Origin: Lysobacter capsici | Lineage (GTDB): Bacteria > Pseudomonadota > Gammaproteobacteria > Xanthomonadales > Xanthomonadaceae | Length of the DNA: 64,000 bases | Direction of reading: 5' to 3' | Assembly: GCF_018732085.1 (NCBI RefSeq) | Contig: NZ_CP076103.1 | Span: 434,001 to 498,000, forward strand | Shown: one piece after another, positions 15,316-24,300 of the stretch | Layout of the letters: each line of letters begins with the position of its first letter | Numbering within the stretch: position 1 is the stretch's first letter | Program-made: the position numbers and the translations under genes | Notes under the pieces: model-generated | Database searches by the model: none | What the model was told of the DNA's origin: nothing | The model's input: the letters and a program-made list of their open reading frames with translations, nothing else

Positions 15316-16146
15316 TCAGCGCTGCAGCGCGGACTGGCGGAATTCCGACGGCGAGCGGCCGTAGGTCTGCTGGAACGCGGCGCTGAAGTGGCTGTGGCTG
15401 GAGAAGCCCAGGTCCTGGCTCAGCGCGCTGAGGTCCTCGTACTGGCCCAGCAGGTCCAGTGCGCGCGCCAGCCGCAGGCGCAGCTGATAGCGATACAGCG
15501 GCAGGCCTTCGACCTGCTGGAACACCTGGGTCAGGTACACCGCCGACACGCCGACTTCGGCGGCGATCTCGGCCAGTTTCCAGCGCCGCGACAGGTCGCT
15601 GGTGAGCACCAGCTTGGTCCGTTCGACCAGTCGCTGCCGGCCGAGGCTGGCCCCGGCCGCATGCGCGGTGCGCGGGCCGAGCGCGCGTTGCACCAGGGTC
15701 AGGGTCAGGCTTTCGGCTTCCAGCGACTCGGCGATGCCTTCGCGCAGGCTGTGCCGCACCATTGCGACCAGCGCCTGCGCGCGCGCGTCGATGCGCAGCC
15801 GCGGCAGCCGGAACGCGAGCGTATCCTCGTCGCGCAGCAAGGCCTTGGGCGCGAGTTCGCGCAGCATCGCTTGCTCGACCCAGACCGCCAGGCTGGCATC
15901 GCCGCCTTCGATCGGATGGCTGATCCGATAGCGTTCGCCGGCATTGAAGAACAAAACCTGGCTGGACTCGGCCACGGTCAGGTCCTCGCCCACATGGCGC
16001 ACGTACACCCCGCGATACGGAAACACCAGATGGGTGGCGTCGGCGCATTCCTCCTCGCTCTGCGCCCGGCAGGTGCCGGCGCAATACACATCGCGAACGG
16101 TGACGGTCGGGGTCTGCAGCAGGTGGTGGACGGTGAGTTCGGACAT
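15316..16146 (-). CDS. AraC family transcriptional regulator
   Basis: A 276-residue regulator. The N-terminal half is a cupin-like effector domain (YRGVYVRHVGED ... FFNAGERYRISHPIEGG). The C-terminal ~100 residues hold two helix-turn-helix motifs: AEIAAEVGVSAVYLTQVFQQ and ALSQDLGFSSHSHFSAAFQQ, ending in the typical YGRSPSEFR. It sits directly upstream of the Cys-rich/hydrolase operon on the same strand (124 bp gap) and probably controls it; that target is inferred. The effector is unknown. Confidence 0.93.
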   Translation of the reverse strand: MSELTVHHLLQTPTVTVRDVYCAGTCRAQSEEECADATHLVFPYRGVYVRHVGEDLTVAESSQVLFFNAGERYRISHPIEGGDASLAVWVEQAMLRELAPKALLRDEDTLAFRLPRLRIDARAQALVAMVRHSLREGIAESLEAESLTLTLVQRALGPRTAHAAGASLGRQRLVERTKLVLTSDLSRRWKLAEIAAEVGVSAVYLTQVFQQVEGLPLYRYQLRLRLARALDLLGQYEDLSALSQDLGFSSHSHFSAAFQQTYGRSPSEFRQSALQR

Positions 16147-16913
16147 GCCCTTGCCGGTGGCTCAGTGCGGTGGAGGGTGGCGGCCGGGCCGAACGCCGCT
16201 GTCGCGGCAATGATCGCGCCAATGGATGCGACGGCCTAGCTTAGCGCTTCGCTTCGCCAGGCGCGGGGTTTCGATCGCCGCAACGTTCGTCGCGGCAACG
16301 CTTGAGTACGCGCATGAATGCGGCGGCGAACGGCCGGCGATGAATGCGGCTCGGCCTGAATCCATGACGCGCGGCATCAAGCGCCTGTGCCCGGGTGAAC
16401 CGTTGGCGACTGCGCGGAATAACCTTCGCTCACCCGGCAATGCCGATCACGTTTTTCGAACCGGCGCGGACCAACTATTTTGCCGGGCCGGGGTTTGCGA
16501 AAGCGCCGGTCGCGGGCCTTCGCCATCGGCTTGTCGTCAGGCGGCGGGCGCCCGGGCAGGTGGGTTATCGGCGTTATTTGCATCGCGCCGCGTCGTGTCG
16601 AGCAAGTGCACGTCCCTGCGCTGAGTGGCGATCTCCAGTCGCCGCATGTCCGCAAGCGATTGCATGCACTGCCGGCGCGCGGAGCCAGTCGCGTGATGGC
16701 GCGCAAAGGCTCGGCGGCCGCCATCGATGGCGGCGGAGTTGCGATCGGGCGTACGGACGCGCTTCGTGGCCGCGGTCGCTCGCGAACCACGAGATGGATG
16801 AATCCGTAGCGCCGCGAACCTCGCTATACGCCGCCGAGGGTTGCGGCGTGGTTCCAACCCTCGGCGAAGCGGTCGCGTCGCGCGACCGCTTCGCGAAGTT
16901 CAGCGGAGTCGCA
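16147..16913. other. Long gap without a recognisable gene
   Basis: This 767 bp stretch lies between the AraC gene and the GNAT gene. Frames are open because of high GC, but none has a ribosome site with a recognisable protein. The only structure noted is a short dyad, GCGGTCGCG/CGCGACCGC, near 16869-16889. Promoters for both flanking genes should be here. Confidence 0.5.
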
Positions 16914-18011
16914 ATGGCACTGACCATCGACGTGCATCGTTACCTGCAGTCCATCGACGAGGAGGCGTATCGCGCCCTGCATGCCGCGAGCGCGGCGCCG
17001 GTATTCTACGACTGGCGTTTTCTGGCCGCCGCCGAGCATTCGCCGTTGCTGCCGGTGGAGAAGGTCTTTTATCTGTGCGCGCACGACGGCGACGAGCTGG
17101 TCGGTTTCCTGCCGGCGTATCTGCAGCGCGTCGCCGCGATCGACCCGCTGGGGCTGTTGGAACGAACCGCCGGCGTGCGCGACGGCGGCAGCGACCTGGG
17201 CTTGTTCAGCCACATCATGCATTGCTGGGACAGCACCGTGCCCGCGCTCGCCGGCCGCCCCGATGCGCGGACCGCATTGCTGCGGGCGTTCAAGCAGCTG
17301 GCCCGCGACGAAGGCGCGCGGCACGCGGGCCTGTTGAGCGTTCAGGACCCGCAGTTGCTCGAACAGGCGCGTGGGAACGGCTTCAGCGGCTGCCATCTGG
17401 TCGATCGCTACGACGTCGATCTGGGCCGATTCGCAAGCTTCGAACAGTTCGTCAAGGAGCTTCCAGGCGACGGCCGCTGTGAGATGAATCGCCAACTGCG
17501 AAAATTCGAGGCGAGCGGTGCGACGGCCGCGGTGATCGCCCCGCCGTTCGACGAGGTGCTTGAGCGCCTGACCGAACTGTGTTTCCGGACCACCGCCAGG
17601 AAGGGAACCCCGCAGTATTTTCCGCCAGTCCCGCTGGCGCGGTTCGTCAGGCGCTGCGGGGCCTTGGTTCGGCTGGTCGTGGTCCAGTCCGGGGGCGAAC
17701 TGGTCGGCGGCATCATCTGCTTCGAGCAGGGCGAGCGTATCCAGCTGTGGTCGGCCGGCATCGTCTACGACCGCTCCAGTTTCAGCCCCTACACCCTGTG
17801 TTTCGCCAGCGCCTACCGCTACGCCTTCGCGCACGGCCTGAAGCGACTGGAAGGCGGGCGTCTCAATGAGCGGATCAAGCGCCGGCTCGGCCTGCTGCCC
17901 ACGCCGCTGTATTCGCTCATCGCCCGCGACCTGCGGCCTGCGGTACTCGATTCGCGCCCGGGCCTGGGCGTTTCGTCGGTCGTCGATCCGGCGCGTCGCG
18001 CGTTGCACTGA
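16914..18011 (+). CDS. GNAT superfamily acyltransferase-like protein
   Basis: A 365-residue protein with a tandem GNAT-like layout, as in peptidoglycan-peptide or BioF2-type acyltransferases: an N-terminal half with VEKVFYLCAHDGDELVGFLP and a C-terminal half with LVVVQSGGELVGGIICFEQG. The tail RLNERIKRRLGLLPTPLYSL is typical of the group. The ATG at 16914 begins a clear conserved start (MALTIDVHRYLQ); the frame remains open upstream, but that part has no recognisable content. The flavoenzyme gene follows after 32 bp, so they probably form an operon. Substrate unknown. Confidence 0.8.
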   Translation: MALTIDVHRYLQSIDEEAYRALHAASAAPVFYDWRFLAAAEHSPLLPVEKVFYLCAHDGDELVGFLPAYLQRVAAIDPLGLLERTAGVRDGGSDLGLFSHIMHCWDSTVPALAGRPDARTALLRAFKQLARDEGARHAGLLSVQDPQLLEQARGNGFSGCHLVDRYDVDLGRFASFEQFVKELPGDGRCEMNRQLRKFEASGATAAVIAPPFDEVLERLTELCFRTTARKGTPQYFPPVPLARFVRRCGALVRLVVVQSGGELVGGIICFEQGERIQLWSAGIVYDRSSFSPYTLCFASAYRYAFAHGLKRLEGGRLNERIKRRLGLLPTPLYSLIARDLRPAVLDSRPGLGVSSVVDPARRALH

Positions 18012-18043
18012 TTCCCTCACCGATTCATCGCCGGAGCCAACCC

Positions 18044-19435
18044 GTGCAATCGCATTATCAAACCCTCAGCGCCGACGACTTCCGCATTTTTCCGCGCAGC
18101 CTCGATGGCAAGGCGCGCTCGCGCCATCACCCCGAGTATGCCGGCTGGCATCGCGACCTGAGCTGGAACGGGCGCGGTTTCGACCGCTACCCGGAATACA
18201 TCGTGCGCGCCGAATCGATCGCCGACGTGGTGCATACCATCGACTTCGCGCGTCGGCACGGCCTGCCGGTCAGCGTGCGCGGCAGCGGCCACAGCTACGC
18301 CGGCTGTTTTCTGCGCACTACCGGCATCGTGCTGGACCTGTCGGCGTTGCGGGACATCCAGATCGATCCGGCCCGGCGATCGGCGCAGGTCCAGCCGGGC
18401 GTGAGCAGCCGGCAGCTGAGCGCCGCGCTTGCCCGTCACGGCCTGGCGTTTCCGACCGGACACGGTGGCGACGTCGGCCTGAGCGGGTTTCTGCTCGGCG
18501 GCGGGCTCGGCATCAACTTCCGCGCCTGGGGCGGCATGAGCACGTTCAATGTTCGCGCGATCGATGTGGTGACCGCGCAAGGCGAGGTGCTGCATGCCGA
18601 TGCGCAGGAAAATCCCGAACTGCTGTGGGCCGCGCGCGGCGGCGGACCCGGCCTGTTCTTCGCGGTGACCCGCTTCCATCTCGATTGCTGGCCGCTGCCG
18701 GGCTGCATCACCGGCGACAGCTACCTTGCGAAGTTCAGCCGCCTGCCGCAACTGCTCGCGCAGATCGAACAGGCGCAGCCCGATCCTTCGTTGCAGGTGA
18801 TGCTGGCGGTCGTGCCGCGGGCCGACGACGGCGCGGCCGAAGAATGCGGCCGGCAGGTGATGTTGAACACGATCGCGTTCGCGGACAGCCCGGCGCATGC
18901 GCAGGCGCTGCATGCCTCGCTCGCGCAGCGGCTGCCTCCCGGCCTGGTCGATGTGATCGAGCGCGATCAGCCCAGCGATTTCGAGTCCATCTACCGGCAG
19001 GGCGATGCGATGCTGGTGTCCAGGCGTTACCGCACCGACAACGTGCTGACCGATCGCATCGAAGACGCGGTCGCGATCCTCGCCTCGCATCTGCCGACCC
19101 AGCCCTCGCCGGCCACGTTGCCGCTGTTGATCTGGCGCGGGGCTTCGTCCTGGCCCGATGCGGCTTATTCGGCTGAGGGACGTTGGTTCTTCTCGACCTA
19201 TGCGCAATGGAACGACGCCGCCGACGACGAGGTCAACCGCGGTTGGCTCAAGGCCTTGTACGACGAACTGTCGACGGTGGCGTCGGGCAGCTACATCAAC
19301 GAGGTCGATCTGGAGGAGCGGTCGGGCAGTGCGCACCGGTGCTACTCCGCCGAAAACTGGGTGCGCTTGCGCGCACTGCGCAAGCAGTACGATCCGCATG
19401 GCGTGTTCCACGAGGTGTCGATGGGCGATCGTTAG
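18044..19435 (+). CDS. FAD-binding oxidoreductase, berberine bridge enzyme type
   Basis: A 463-residue flavoprotein of the PCMH/BBE family. The N-terminal FAD domain has SVRGSGHSYAG with His83 at the site of 8-alpha-histidyl FAD attachment, and GFLLGGGLGINFRAWG. The second attachment Cys of bicovalent members is not seen, so linkage is probably monocovalent. The C-terminal BBE segment near 438-460 (YDPHGVFHEV) closes the family pattern. It begins with GTG at 18044, behind GGAG. Such enzymes oxidise alcohols, sugars or natural products. The GNAT neighbour suggests a small biosynthetic or modification operon. Confidence 0.88.
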   Translation: MQSHYQTLSADDFRIFPRSLDGKARSRHHPEYAGWHRDLSWNGRGFDRYPEYIVRAESIADVVHTIDFARRHGLPVSVRGSGHSYAGCFLRTTGIVLDLSALRDIQIDPARRSAQVQPGVSSRQLSAALARHGLAFPTGHGGDVGLSGFLLGGGLGINFRAWGGMSTFNVRAIDVVTAQGEVLHADAQENPELLWAARGGGPGLFFAVTRFHLDCWPLPGCITGDSYLAKFSRLPQLLAQIEQAQPDPSLQVMLAVVPRADDGAAEECGRQVMLNTIAFADSPAHAQALHASLAQRLPPGLVDVIERDQPSDFESIYRQGDAMLVSRRYRTDNVLTDRIEDAVAILASHLPTQPSPATLPLLIWRGASSWPDAAYSAEGRWFFSTYAQWNDAADDEVNRGWLKALYDELSTVASGSYINEVDLEERSGSAHRCYSAENWVRLRALRKQYDPHGVFHEVSMGDR

Positions 19436-19586
19436 CCGCGAACAGGCGGCGTGCTCGTGTGTTCGCGTACGAAGCCGGCTCGGCGACTCGTCGTGCAGTT
19501 GCCGCTCGGAGGATCGTCCCGATCCTGCGAGATGAGTCGTCATCGCAGCTCGGCCGCCCGCCAGGCCGCCTTCGCCGCCGCGAGGC

Positions 19587-21110
19587 TCACGCCGCGGCCT
19601 GAACCCCACGATCGGCGCGCCGATAGCCGATCGCTTCGGTCAGATGCGCGGTGGCGATCGCCTCGCTGCCGGCCAGATCGGCGATGGTGCGGGCCACGCG
19701 CAGGATCCGGTGCATCGAACGCGCCGACAGTTGCAGGCTTTCGACCGCGCGTTCGAGCAGTTCGTGATCGCGTTCGTGCAGGCGGCAGGTCGCGGTGGTC
19801 TCGGCTTGATTGAGCTGGGCGTTGATGCGGCCGCTGCGCGCTTGCTGCCGTTGCCGCGCCAGCACGACGCGCGCACGAATGGCTTCGGAGCATTCGCCGC
19901 CGGGTTGATCCGGGCGCAGGTGCGAGGGCGGCAGGCGCGGCACTTCGATGTGCAGGTCGATGCGATCGAGCAGGGGGCCGGAGATGCGCGCGCGGTAGCG
20001 GCGGATCGCGTCGCCGGCGCAACGGCAGCGGCCGCTGCTGTCGCCGGCCCAGCCGCAGGGGCAGGGGTTCATCGCCGCGACCAGCTGGAACCGCGCCGGG
20101 AACTCGGCGCTGCGCGCCGCGCGCGACACCGTCACCATGCCCGACTCCAGCGGTTCGCGCAGCACTTCCAATGCGCGCCGTTCCCATTCGGGCAATTCGT
20201 CGAGAAACAGCACGCCCTGATGGGCCAACGAAATTTCCCCGGGCCGCGGATCGGCGCCGCCGCCGACCAAGGCGACCGCGCTGGCGGTGTGGTGCGGCGA
20301 TCGGAACGGCCGCTCGCGCCAGCGCGCCGGATCGAGCCCGCGCCCGTGCGCGCCGCCGCTGACCGAGGCGATCGCCGCGGTTTCCAGGGCTTCGGCCTCG
20401 CTGGCTTCGGGCAACAGGCCGGGCAATCGCGATGCGAGCAAGGTCTTGCCGCAGCCGGGCGGGCCGATCAGCAGCAGGTGGTGGCCGCCGGCCGCGGCGA
20501 TTTCGAGCGCACGCCGCGCCTGCGCCTGGCCGCGCACGTCGAGCATGTCCGGCCCGGCGACGCGCACCACCGGCAAGGCGACCGCCTCGGGCAGTGACTT
20601 TTGCCCGCTGAGCATCGCGCACACTTCCAGCAAGGTGCGGCCGGTGCGCGCCTCGACCCGGCCGGCGAGCGCGGCTTCGGCGCCGTTGCCGGCCGGCACG
20701 ACCAGGCGATGCCCGGCATCGGCCGCGGCCAGCGCCGCCGGCAGTACGCCGTCGATCGCGCGCAGTTCGCCGGTGAGGCCGAGTTCGCCGAGAAACTCGC
20801 AGCCGTTCAAGGCGTCGAGCGGAATCTGCCCGCTCGCGGCGAGGATGCCGAGCGCGATCGCCAGATCGTAGCGGCCGCCGTCTTTCGGCAGGTCGGCCGG
20901 GGCCAGATTGACGGTGATGCGCCGCTGCGGGAATTCGAACTGCGCGCACTGGATCGCCGCGCGCACCCGATCCTTGGCTTCGCGCACCGCGGCCTCGGGC
21001 AGGCCGACGATCGACATGCTCGGCAGGCCGCCGGCCAGATGCACCTCGACCCTGACCGCGGGCGCACGGACGCCCGATCGCGCACGGCTATGCACGAGTG
21101 CCAGATTCAT
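19587..21110 (-). CDS. comM: YifB family Mg-chelatase-like AAA ATPase ComM
   Basis: A 507-residue protein of usual ComM length. ComM is a hexameric helicase that promotes branch migration during natural transformation in gammaproteobacteria. The N-terminal domain (to ~180, with SIVGLPEAAVREAKDRV) is followed by the AAA core: Walker A GPPGCGKT near 216-223, Walker B VLFLDELPEW, and a Mg-chelatase C-terminal domain with a Cys-rich insert (MNPCPCGWAGD, CRCAG). It starts 10 bp after ubiK and is likely co-transcribed with it. Confidence 0.95.
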   Translation of the reverse strand: MNLALVHSRARSGVRAPAVRVEVHLAGGLPSMSIVGLPEAAVREAKDRVRAAIQCAQFEFPQRRITVNLAPADLPKDGGRYDLAIALGILAASGQIPLDALNGCEFLGELGLTGELRAIDGVLPAALAAADAGHRLVVPAGNGAEAALAGRVEARTGRTLLEVCAMLSGQKSLPEAVALPVVRVAGPDMLDVRGQAQARRALEIAAAGGHHLLLIGPPGCGKTLLASRLPGLLPEASEAEALETAAIASVSGGAHGRGLDPARWRERPFRSPHHTASAVALVGGGADPRPGEISLAHQGVLFLDELPEWERRALEVLREPLESGMVTVSRAARSAEFPARFQLVAAMNPCPCGWAGDSSGRCRCAGDAIRRYRARISGPLLDRIDLHIEVPRLPPSHLRPDQPGGECSEAIRARVVLARQRQQARSGRINAQLNQAETTATCRLHERDHELLERAVESLQLSARSMHRILRVARTIADLAGSEAIATAHLTEAIGYRRADRGVQAAA

Positions 21111-21120
21111 GGCGGCAGAG

Positions 21121-21387
21121 TCAGTGCTGGGGCGTGTCGGCGTGATCGAGCTGCGCTTCGAGTTCGGCGACCGCGCGTTGCAGTTCGTCGAGCTTTTCGC
21201 GCGTGCGCAGCAGCACGGCGCGCTGGACTTCGAATTCCTCGCGGGTGACCAGATCGAGCTTGGACAACCCGGTCTGCAACACGGACTTGAAGTTCTGTTG
21301 CATTTCCTCGCGGCCTTCGCGCAGGCCCGAGGGGACCAGCGAGCTGAGGCGGCGGGCGAGGTCGTCGATGGTGTTCAGGTCGATCAT
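21121..21387 (-). CDS. ubiK: Ubiquinone biosynthesis accessory factor UbiK
   Basis: An 88-residue protein of the UbiK/YqiC (BMFP) family, an accessory factor for aerobic ubiquinone synthesis that interacts with UbiJ. The N-terminal helix MIDLNTIDDLARRLSSLVP and the C-terminal coiled coil (REEFEVQRAVLLRTREKLDE) are characteristic. A GGAGG-type site precedes the ATG. It leads an ubiK-comM pair, divergent from the P-II gene. Confidence 0.92.
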   Translation of the reverse strand: MIDLNTIDDLARRLSSLVPSGLREGREEMQQNFKSVLQTGLSKLDLVTREEFEVQRAVLLRTREKLDELQRAVAELEAQLDHADTPQH

Positions 21388-21719
21388 GTAGAAGAAGCTC
21401 CTCCGGTGTTGGGGTCAGCTTGACCGCCGGACCGGGACCGCGCCGTCGGCCGGGGCCGTGGCGGGCTGTCGGAAAAGTCCGAAGTGGATGACGCGGTCAC
21501 TACATCACGCCCTCGACCGGCCCCGCAAGCATTGCGGCCTGCATGCGTTCAGGTCTTCGGACGGCGTTGCATGATCGTCCAACGCCGCGCGCGCAGGCGG
21601 TGTGAACGTCGCCGGACGGACGGTCCGGCGACCGCCGGGCCTGGGGCGCCGGCTAGGTCGCGACGGCGGCGGCGCGCTATCCTGCGCGCGAATCGAATCG
21701 GCGGTGCGGAGACAGACGA

Positions 21720-22058
21720 ATGAAGATGGTCATGGCGGTGATCAAGCCGTTCAAGCTCGACGATGTGCGCGAGGCGCTGGCCGAGGCCGGCGTGGCCGGC
21801 ATCACCGCCACCGAGGTCAAGGGCTTCGGCCGCCAGAAGGGGCATACCGAGTTGTACCGCGGCGCCGAGTACGTGGTCGACTTCCTGCCCAAGATCAAGC
21901 TGGAAGTGGCGATCACCGACGATCAGGTCGATACCGTGGTCGAGGCGATCATGAAGGCGGCCGGCACCGGCAAGATCGGCGACGGCAAGATCTTCGTGTG
22001 GGACCTGGAGCGCGCGGTGCGCATCCGCACCGGCGAGCTGGACGGCGACGCGCTTTAA
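21720..22058 (+). CDS. glnK: P-II nitrogen regulatory protein (GlnK/GlnB)
   Basis: A 112-residue P-II signal protein that reports nitrogen and energy status by binding 2-oxoglutarate and ATP/ADP. The T-loop carries Tyr51 in YRGAEYVVDF, the uridylylation site, and both PROSITE-type signatures are intact (KGFGRQKGHTELYRGAEY and GTGKIGDGKIFV). AITDDQVDTVVEAI and the ending are closer to GlnK than GlnB, but the paralogue cannot be fixed by eye. No amtB follows; the next gene is a convergent LysR gene. Confidence 0.93.
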   Translation: MKMVMAVIKPFKLDDVREALAEAGVAGITATEVKGFGRQKGHTELYRGAEYVVDFLPKIKLEVAITDDQVDTVVEAIMKAAGTGKIGDGKIFVWDLERAVRIRTGELDGDAL

Positions 22059-22169
22059 AGCGAGTAAAGCGTTGGGAGGAGTGAGCAGCGAGTCGAGCCG
22101 CATGGCTCGAGCGCTGCGCAGCTTCGCCGCTGGACCCGTTCCTCACTGCTGTGCAGTCGTTCCTCGCTT

Positions 22170-23063
22170 CTAAACCTCATCGAGCAAGAACGCCTGCAAC
22201 GCCGGTGCGCGCGGCCGGTTGCGCAATTCCAGCCGATACAGCGGCCGGGTCAGGCCGTCGTCGTCGCCGAGCGCGACCGCGCGCACGCGCTGCATGGTGA
22301 TCAGGTCGGCGACCACGGTCGCCGGCAGCAGGGCGATGCCGGCGCCGGCGACCACGGCGCGCGCGATCGCCTCGTTGCTGCCGATCTCGATCACCCGCGC
22401 CGGTTCGATGCCGCGCGCGGCGAACAGCGACTGCGCGACCTGGCGCGTGCCCGAGCCGTGTTCGCGCAGTAGCCAGGTCTGGCGGCTCAGTTCGGCGATC
22501 GACGCGCGGCGCCTGGCGCCCACGGCGTTTTCGGTCGCGGCGATCAGCCGCAGCGGCTCGCTGCGCCACAACGTCGCCTCGATGCGCGGGTCGTCGACCG
22601 AGCCTTCGACGAAGCCGACATCGACCGCGCAATCGATCACCGCATGGCTGATCTGTTCGGTGTTGCCGACCACCAGTTCGGTCGCCAGGGTGGGATGACG
22701 GCGCACGAACGGGCCCAACTGCTGCGGCAACCAATAGGCGGCGATGGTGGTGCTGGCGCCGATGCGCAGCCGGCCCTGGCGCAGTTCGACCCGGTCGCGC
22801 ACGTCCTCGATCGCGATCCGTTCCAGGGCGAAGATCGCGCGCGCGTGCTCGAACACGGCGCGGCCGTGGTCGGTCAGCTGGATGCCGCGCACGGCCTTGC
22901 CGTCGGCGCCGGTGCGCTCGATCAGCGGCAGGTCCAGCTGAAGCTCGAGTTCGCGCACCGCCTTGGACACCGCCGACTGGCTGACGAACAAGGTTTCGGC
23001 CGCACGTGAGAAGCCTTGTTGCTCGACCACGGTCAGGAACACGCGCAACAGGTGCAGGTTCAT
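22170..23063 (-). CDS. LysR family regulator
   Basis: A 297-residue LysR-type regulator. The N-terminal winged helix-turn-helix is clear (FSRAAETLFVSQSAVSKAVR, residues 18-37), followed by the linker helix and a periplasmic-binding-like effector domain (GRLRIGASTTIAAYWLP). It is divergently transcribed from a YeiH-type transporter, with only 98 bp between starts. This matches the arrangement of yeiE-like regulators with yeiH and suggests control of the transporter. The effector is unknown. Confidence 0.94.
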   Translation of the reverse strand: MNLHLLRVFLTVVEQQGFSRAAETLFVSQSAVSKAVRELELQLDLPLIERTGADGKAVRGIQLTDHGRAVFEHARAIFALERIAIEDVRDRVELRQGRLRIGASTTIAAYWLPQQLGPFVRRHPTLATELVVGNTEQISHAVIDCAVDVGFVEGSVDDPRIEATLWRSEPLRLIAATENAVGARRRASIAELSRQTWLLREHGSGTRQVAQSLFAARGIEPARVIEIGSNEAIARAVVAGAGIALLPATVVADLITMQRVRAVALGDDDGLTRPLYRLELRNRPRAPALQAFLLDEV

Positions 23064-23066
23064 GCT

Positions 23067-23081
23067 ATGAGCTCACCTCAT
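23067..23081. promoter_or_regulatory. Candidate LysR operator
   Basis: ATGAG-CTCAC-CTCAT is a perfect 5 bp inverted repeat with a 5 bp spacer, 4 bp upstream of the LysR start codon. It lies next to an AT-rich stretch (23083-23101, TTGAATTATATG within it) that could be the promoter core. The size fits a LysR T-N11-A type box, but the assignment is inferred. Confidence 0.5.
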
Positions 23082-23161
23082 GGATAGTTGAATTATATGT
23101 ATTGGACTCCCGTAGTGGGCGGGCCTACCTTGGCGCCGCTTCCTCAACCGAGTCCGCCGCC

Positions 23162-24229
23162 GTGTCCGCCCTGAATCCGACTTCGCCCGTTCCCGCCGCC
23201 GCCCCGCAGGGCGCCCATCGGCAGCGCGGGTTCTGGCCGGGGCTGGGTCTGGCGGCGGCGATCGCCGCGGCGGCGATGGGGCTGGCCTCGCTGCCGGCGC
23301 TGCAATCCTTCGGCCTGAGCGCGCTGACCCTGGCCATCGTGCTCGGCATCGCGGTCGGCAACACGGTGTTCCCGGCCCTTGCCGCCCAGGCCGGCCCGGG
23401 CGTGGACTTCTGCAAGAGCACGCTGCTGCGCGCCGGCATCGTGCTGTACGGCTTTCGCGTCACCTTCCAGGAAATCGCCGGGGTCGGCTGGGCCGGGCTG
23501 GCGATCGACGTGGTGGTGGTGGCGACGGTGTTCGGCTTGGCGACCTGGATCGGCACGCGCTGGCTCAAGCTCGACCGCGAAACCTCGATGCTGATCGGCG
23601 CCGGCAGCGCGATCTGCGGCGCGGCCGCGGTCATGGCCACCGAGCCGGTGGTGCGCGGACAGGCGCACAAGGTCTCGGTCGCGGTCGCCACGGTGGTGGT
23701 GTTCGGGACGCTCGGGATGTTCGTGTACCCGTGGCTGTATCCGTATCTGGGCATGAGCGAACACGCGTATGGCGTGTATGCCGGCTCGACCATCCACGAG
23801 GTCGCCCAGGTCGTGGTCGCCGGCCGCGCGATCGGCGAATCGGCCGCCTCGGCGGCGGTGATCGAGAAAATGCTGCGGGTGATGCTGCTGGCGCCGTTCC
23901 TGCTGATCCTGTCCTCGCGCATCGGCGCGGGCGGCGAGGGCGCCGCGGGCAAGGCGAAGATCGTGATCCCGTGGTTCGCGTTGTTGTTCGTCGTGGTCAG
24001 CGGTTTCAACTCGCTGCATCTGCTGCCGGCCGCGTGGAAGGCCGCGATCGTGCAGATCGACACGGTGATGCTGGCGATGGCGATGGCGGCGTTGGGGCTG
24101 CGCACGCATGTCGGCGCGATCAAGCAGGCCGGGGCGAAGCCGATGCTGCTGGCGGCGATCTTGTTCGGCGTGCTGACGGTCGGCGGTTACGCGCTCAATG
24201 TGGGTGCGGCGAAGTTGTTCGGTGCCTGA
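23162..24229 (+). CDS. YeiH family putative sulfate exporter
   Basis: A 355-residue inner-membrane protein with about ten hydrophobic segments. The UPF0324/YeiH signatures are present: FCKSTLLRAGIVLYGFRVTF and GAGSAICGAAAVMATEPV, plus AGSTIHEVAQVVVAG. NCBI calls this group putative sulfate exporter; function is not well established. The start is taken as GTG at 23162, giving VSALNPTSP; no in-frame ATG lies nearby and the ribosome site is weak. It is divergent from the LysR gene, its likely regulator. Confidence 0.88.
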   Translation: MSALNPTSPVPAAAPQGAHRQRGFWPGLGLAAAIAAAAMGLASLPALQSFGLSALTLAIVLGIAVGNTVFPALAAQAGPGVDFCKSTLLRAGIVLYGFRVTFQEIAGVGWAGLAIDVVVVATVFGLATWIGTRWLKLDRETSMLIGAGSAICGAAAVMATEPVVRGQAHKVSVAVATVVVFGTLGMFVYPWLYPYLGMSEHAYGVYAGSTIHEVAQVVVAGRAIGESAASAAVIEKMLRVMLLAPFLLILSSRIGAGGEGAAGKAKIVIPWFALLFVVVSGFNSLHLLPAAWKAAIVQIDTVMLAMAMAALGLRTHVGAIKQAGAKPMLLAAILFGVLTVGGYALNVGAAKLFGA

Positions 24230-24255
24230 CGGGTTTCGCCGGCACCACAGCCTGC

Positions 24256-24300
24256 TTCTTTACGAGCGTGTTCTTCACGAGCGTGTTCTTCACGAGCGTA
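24256..24300. repeat. Three 15 bp tandem units
   Basis: TTCTTTACGAGCGTG, TTCTTCACGAGCGTG and TTCTTCACGAGCGTA stand head to tail. They bridge the gap between yeiH and the convergent hypothetical gene and include its last codons. Confidence 0.9.

Noticed and set aside
16226..16857. Several open frames in the gap upstream of the GNAT gene
   Set aside because: They exist on both strands because of GC content, show no known motifs and have no ribosome sites.
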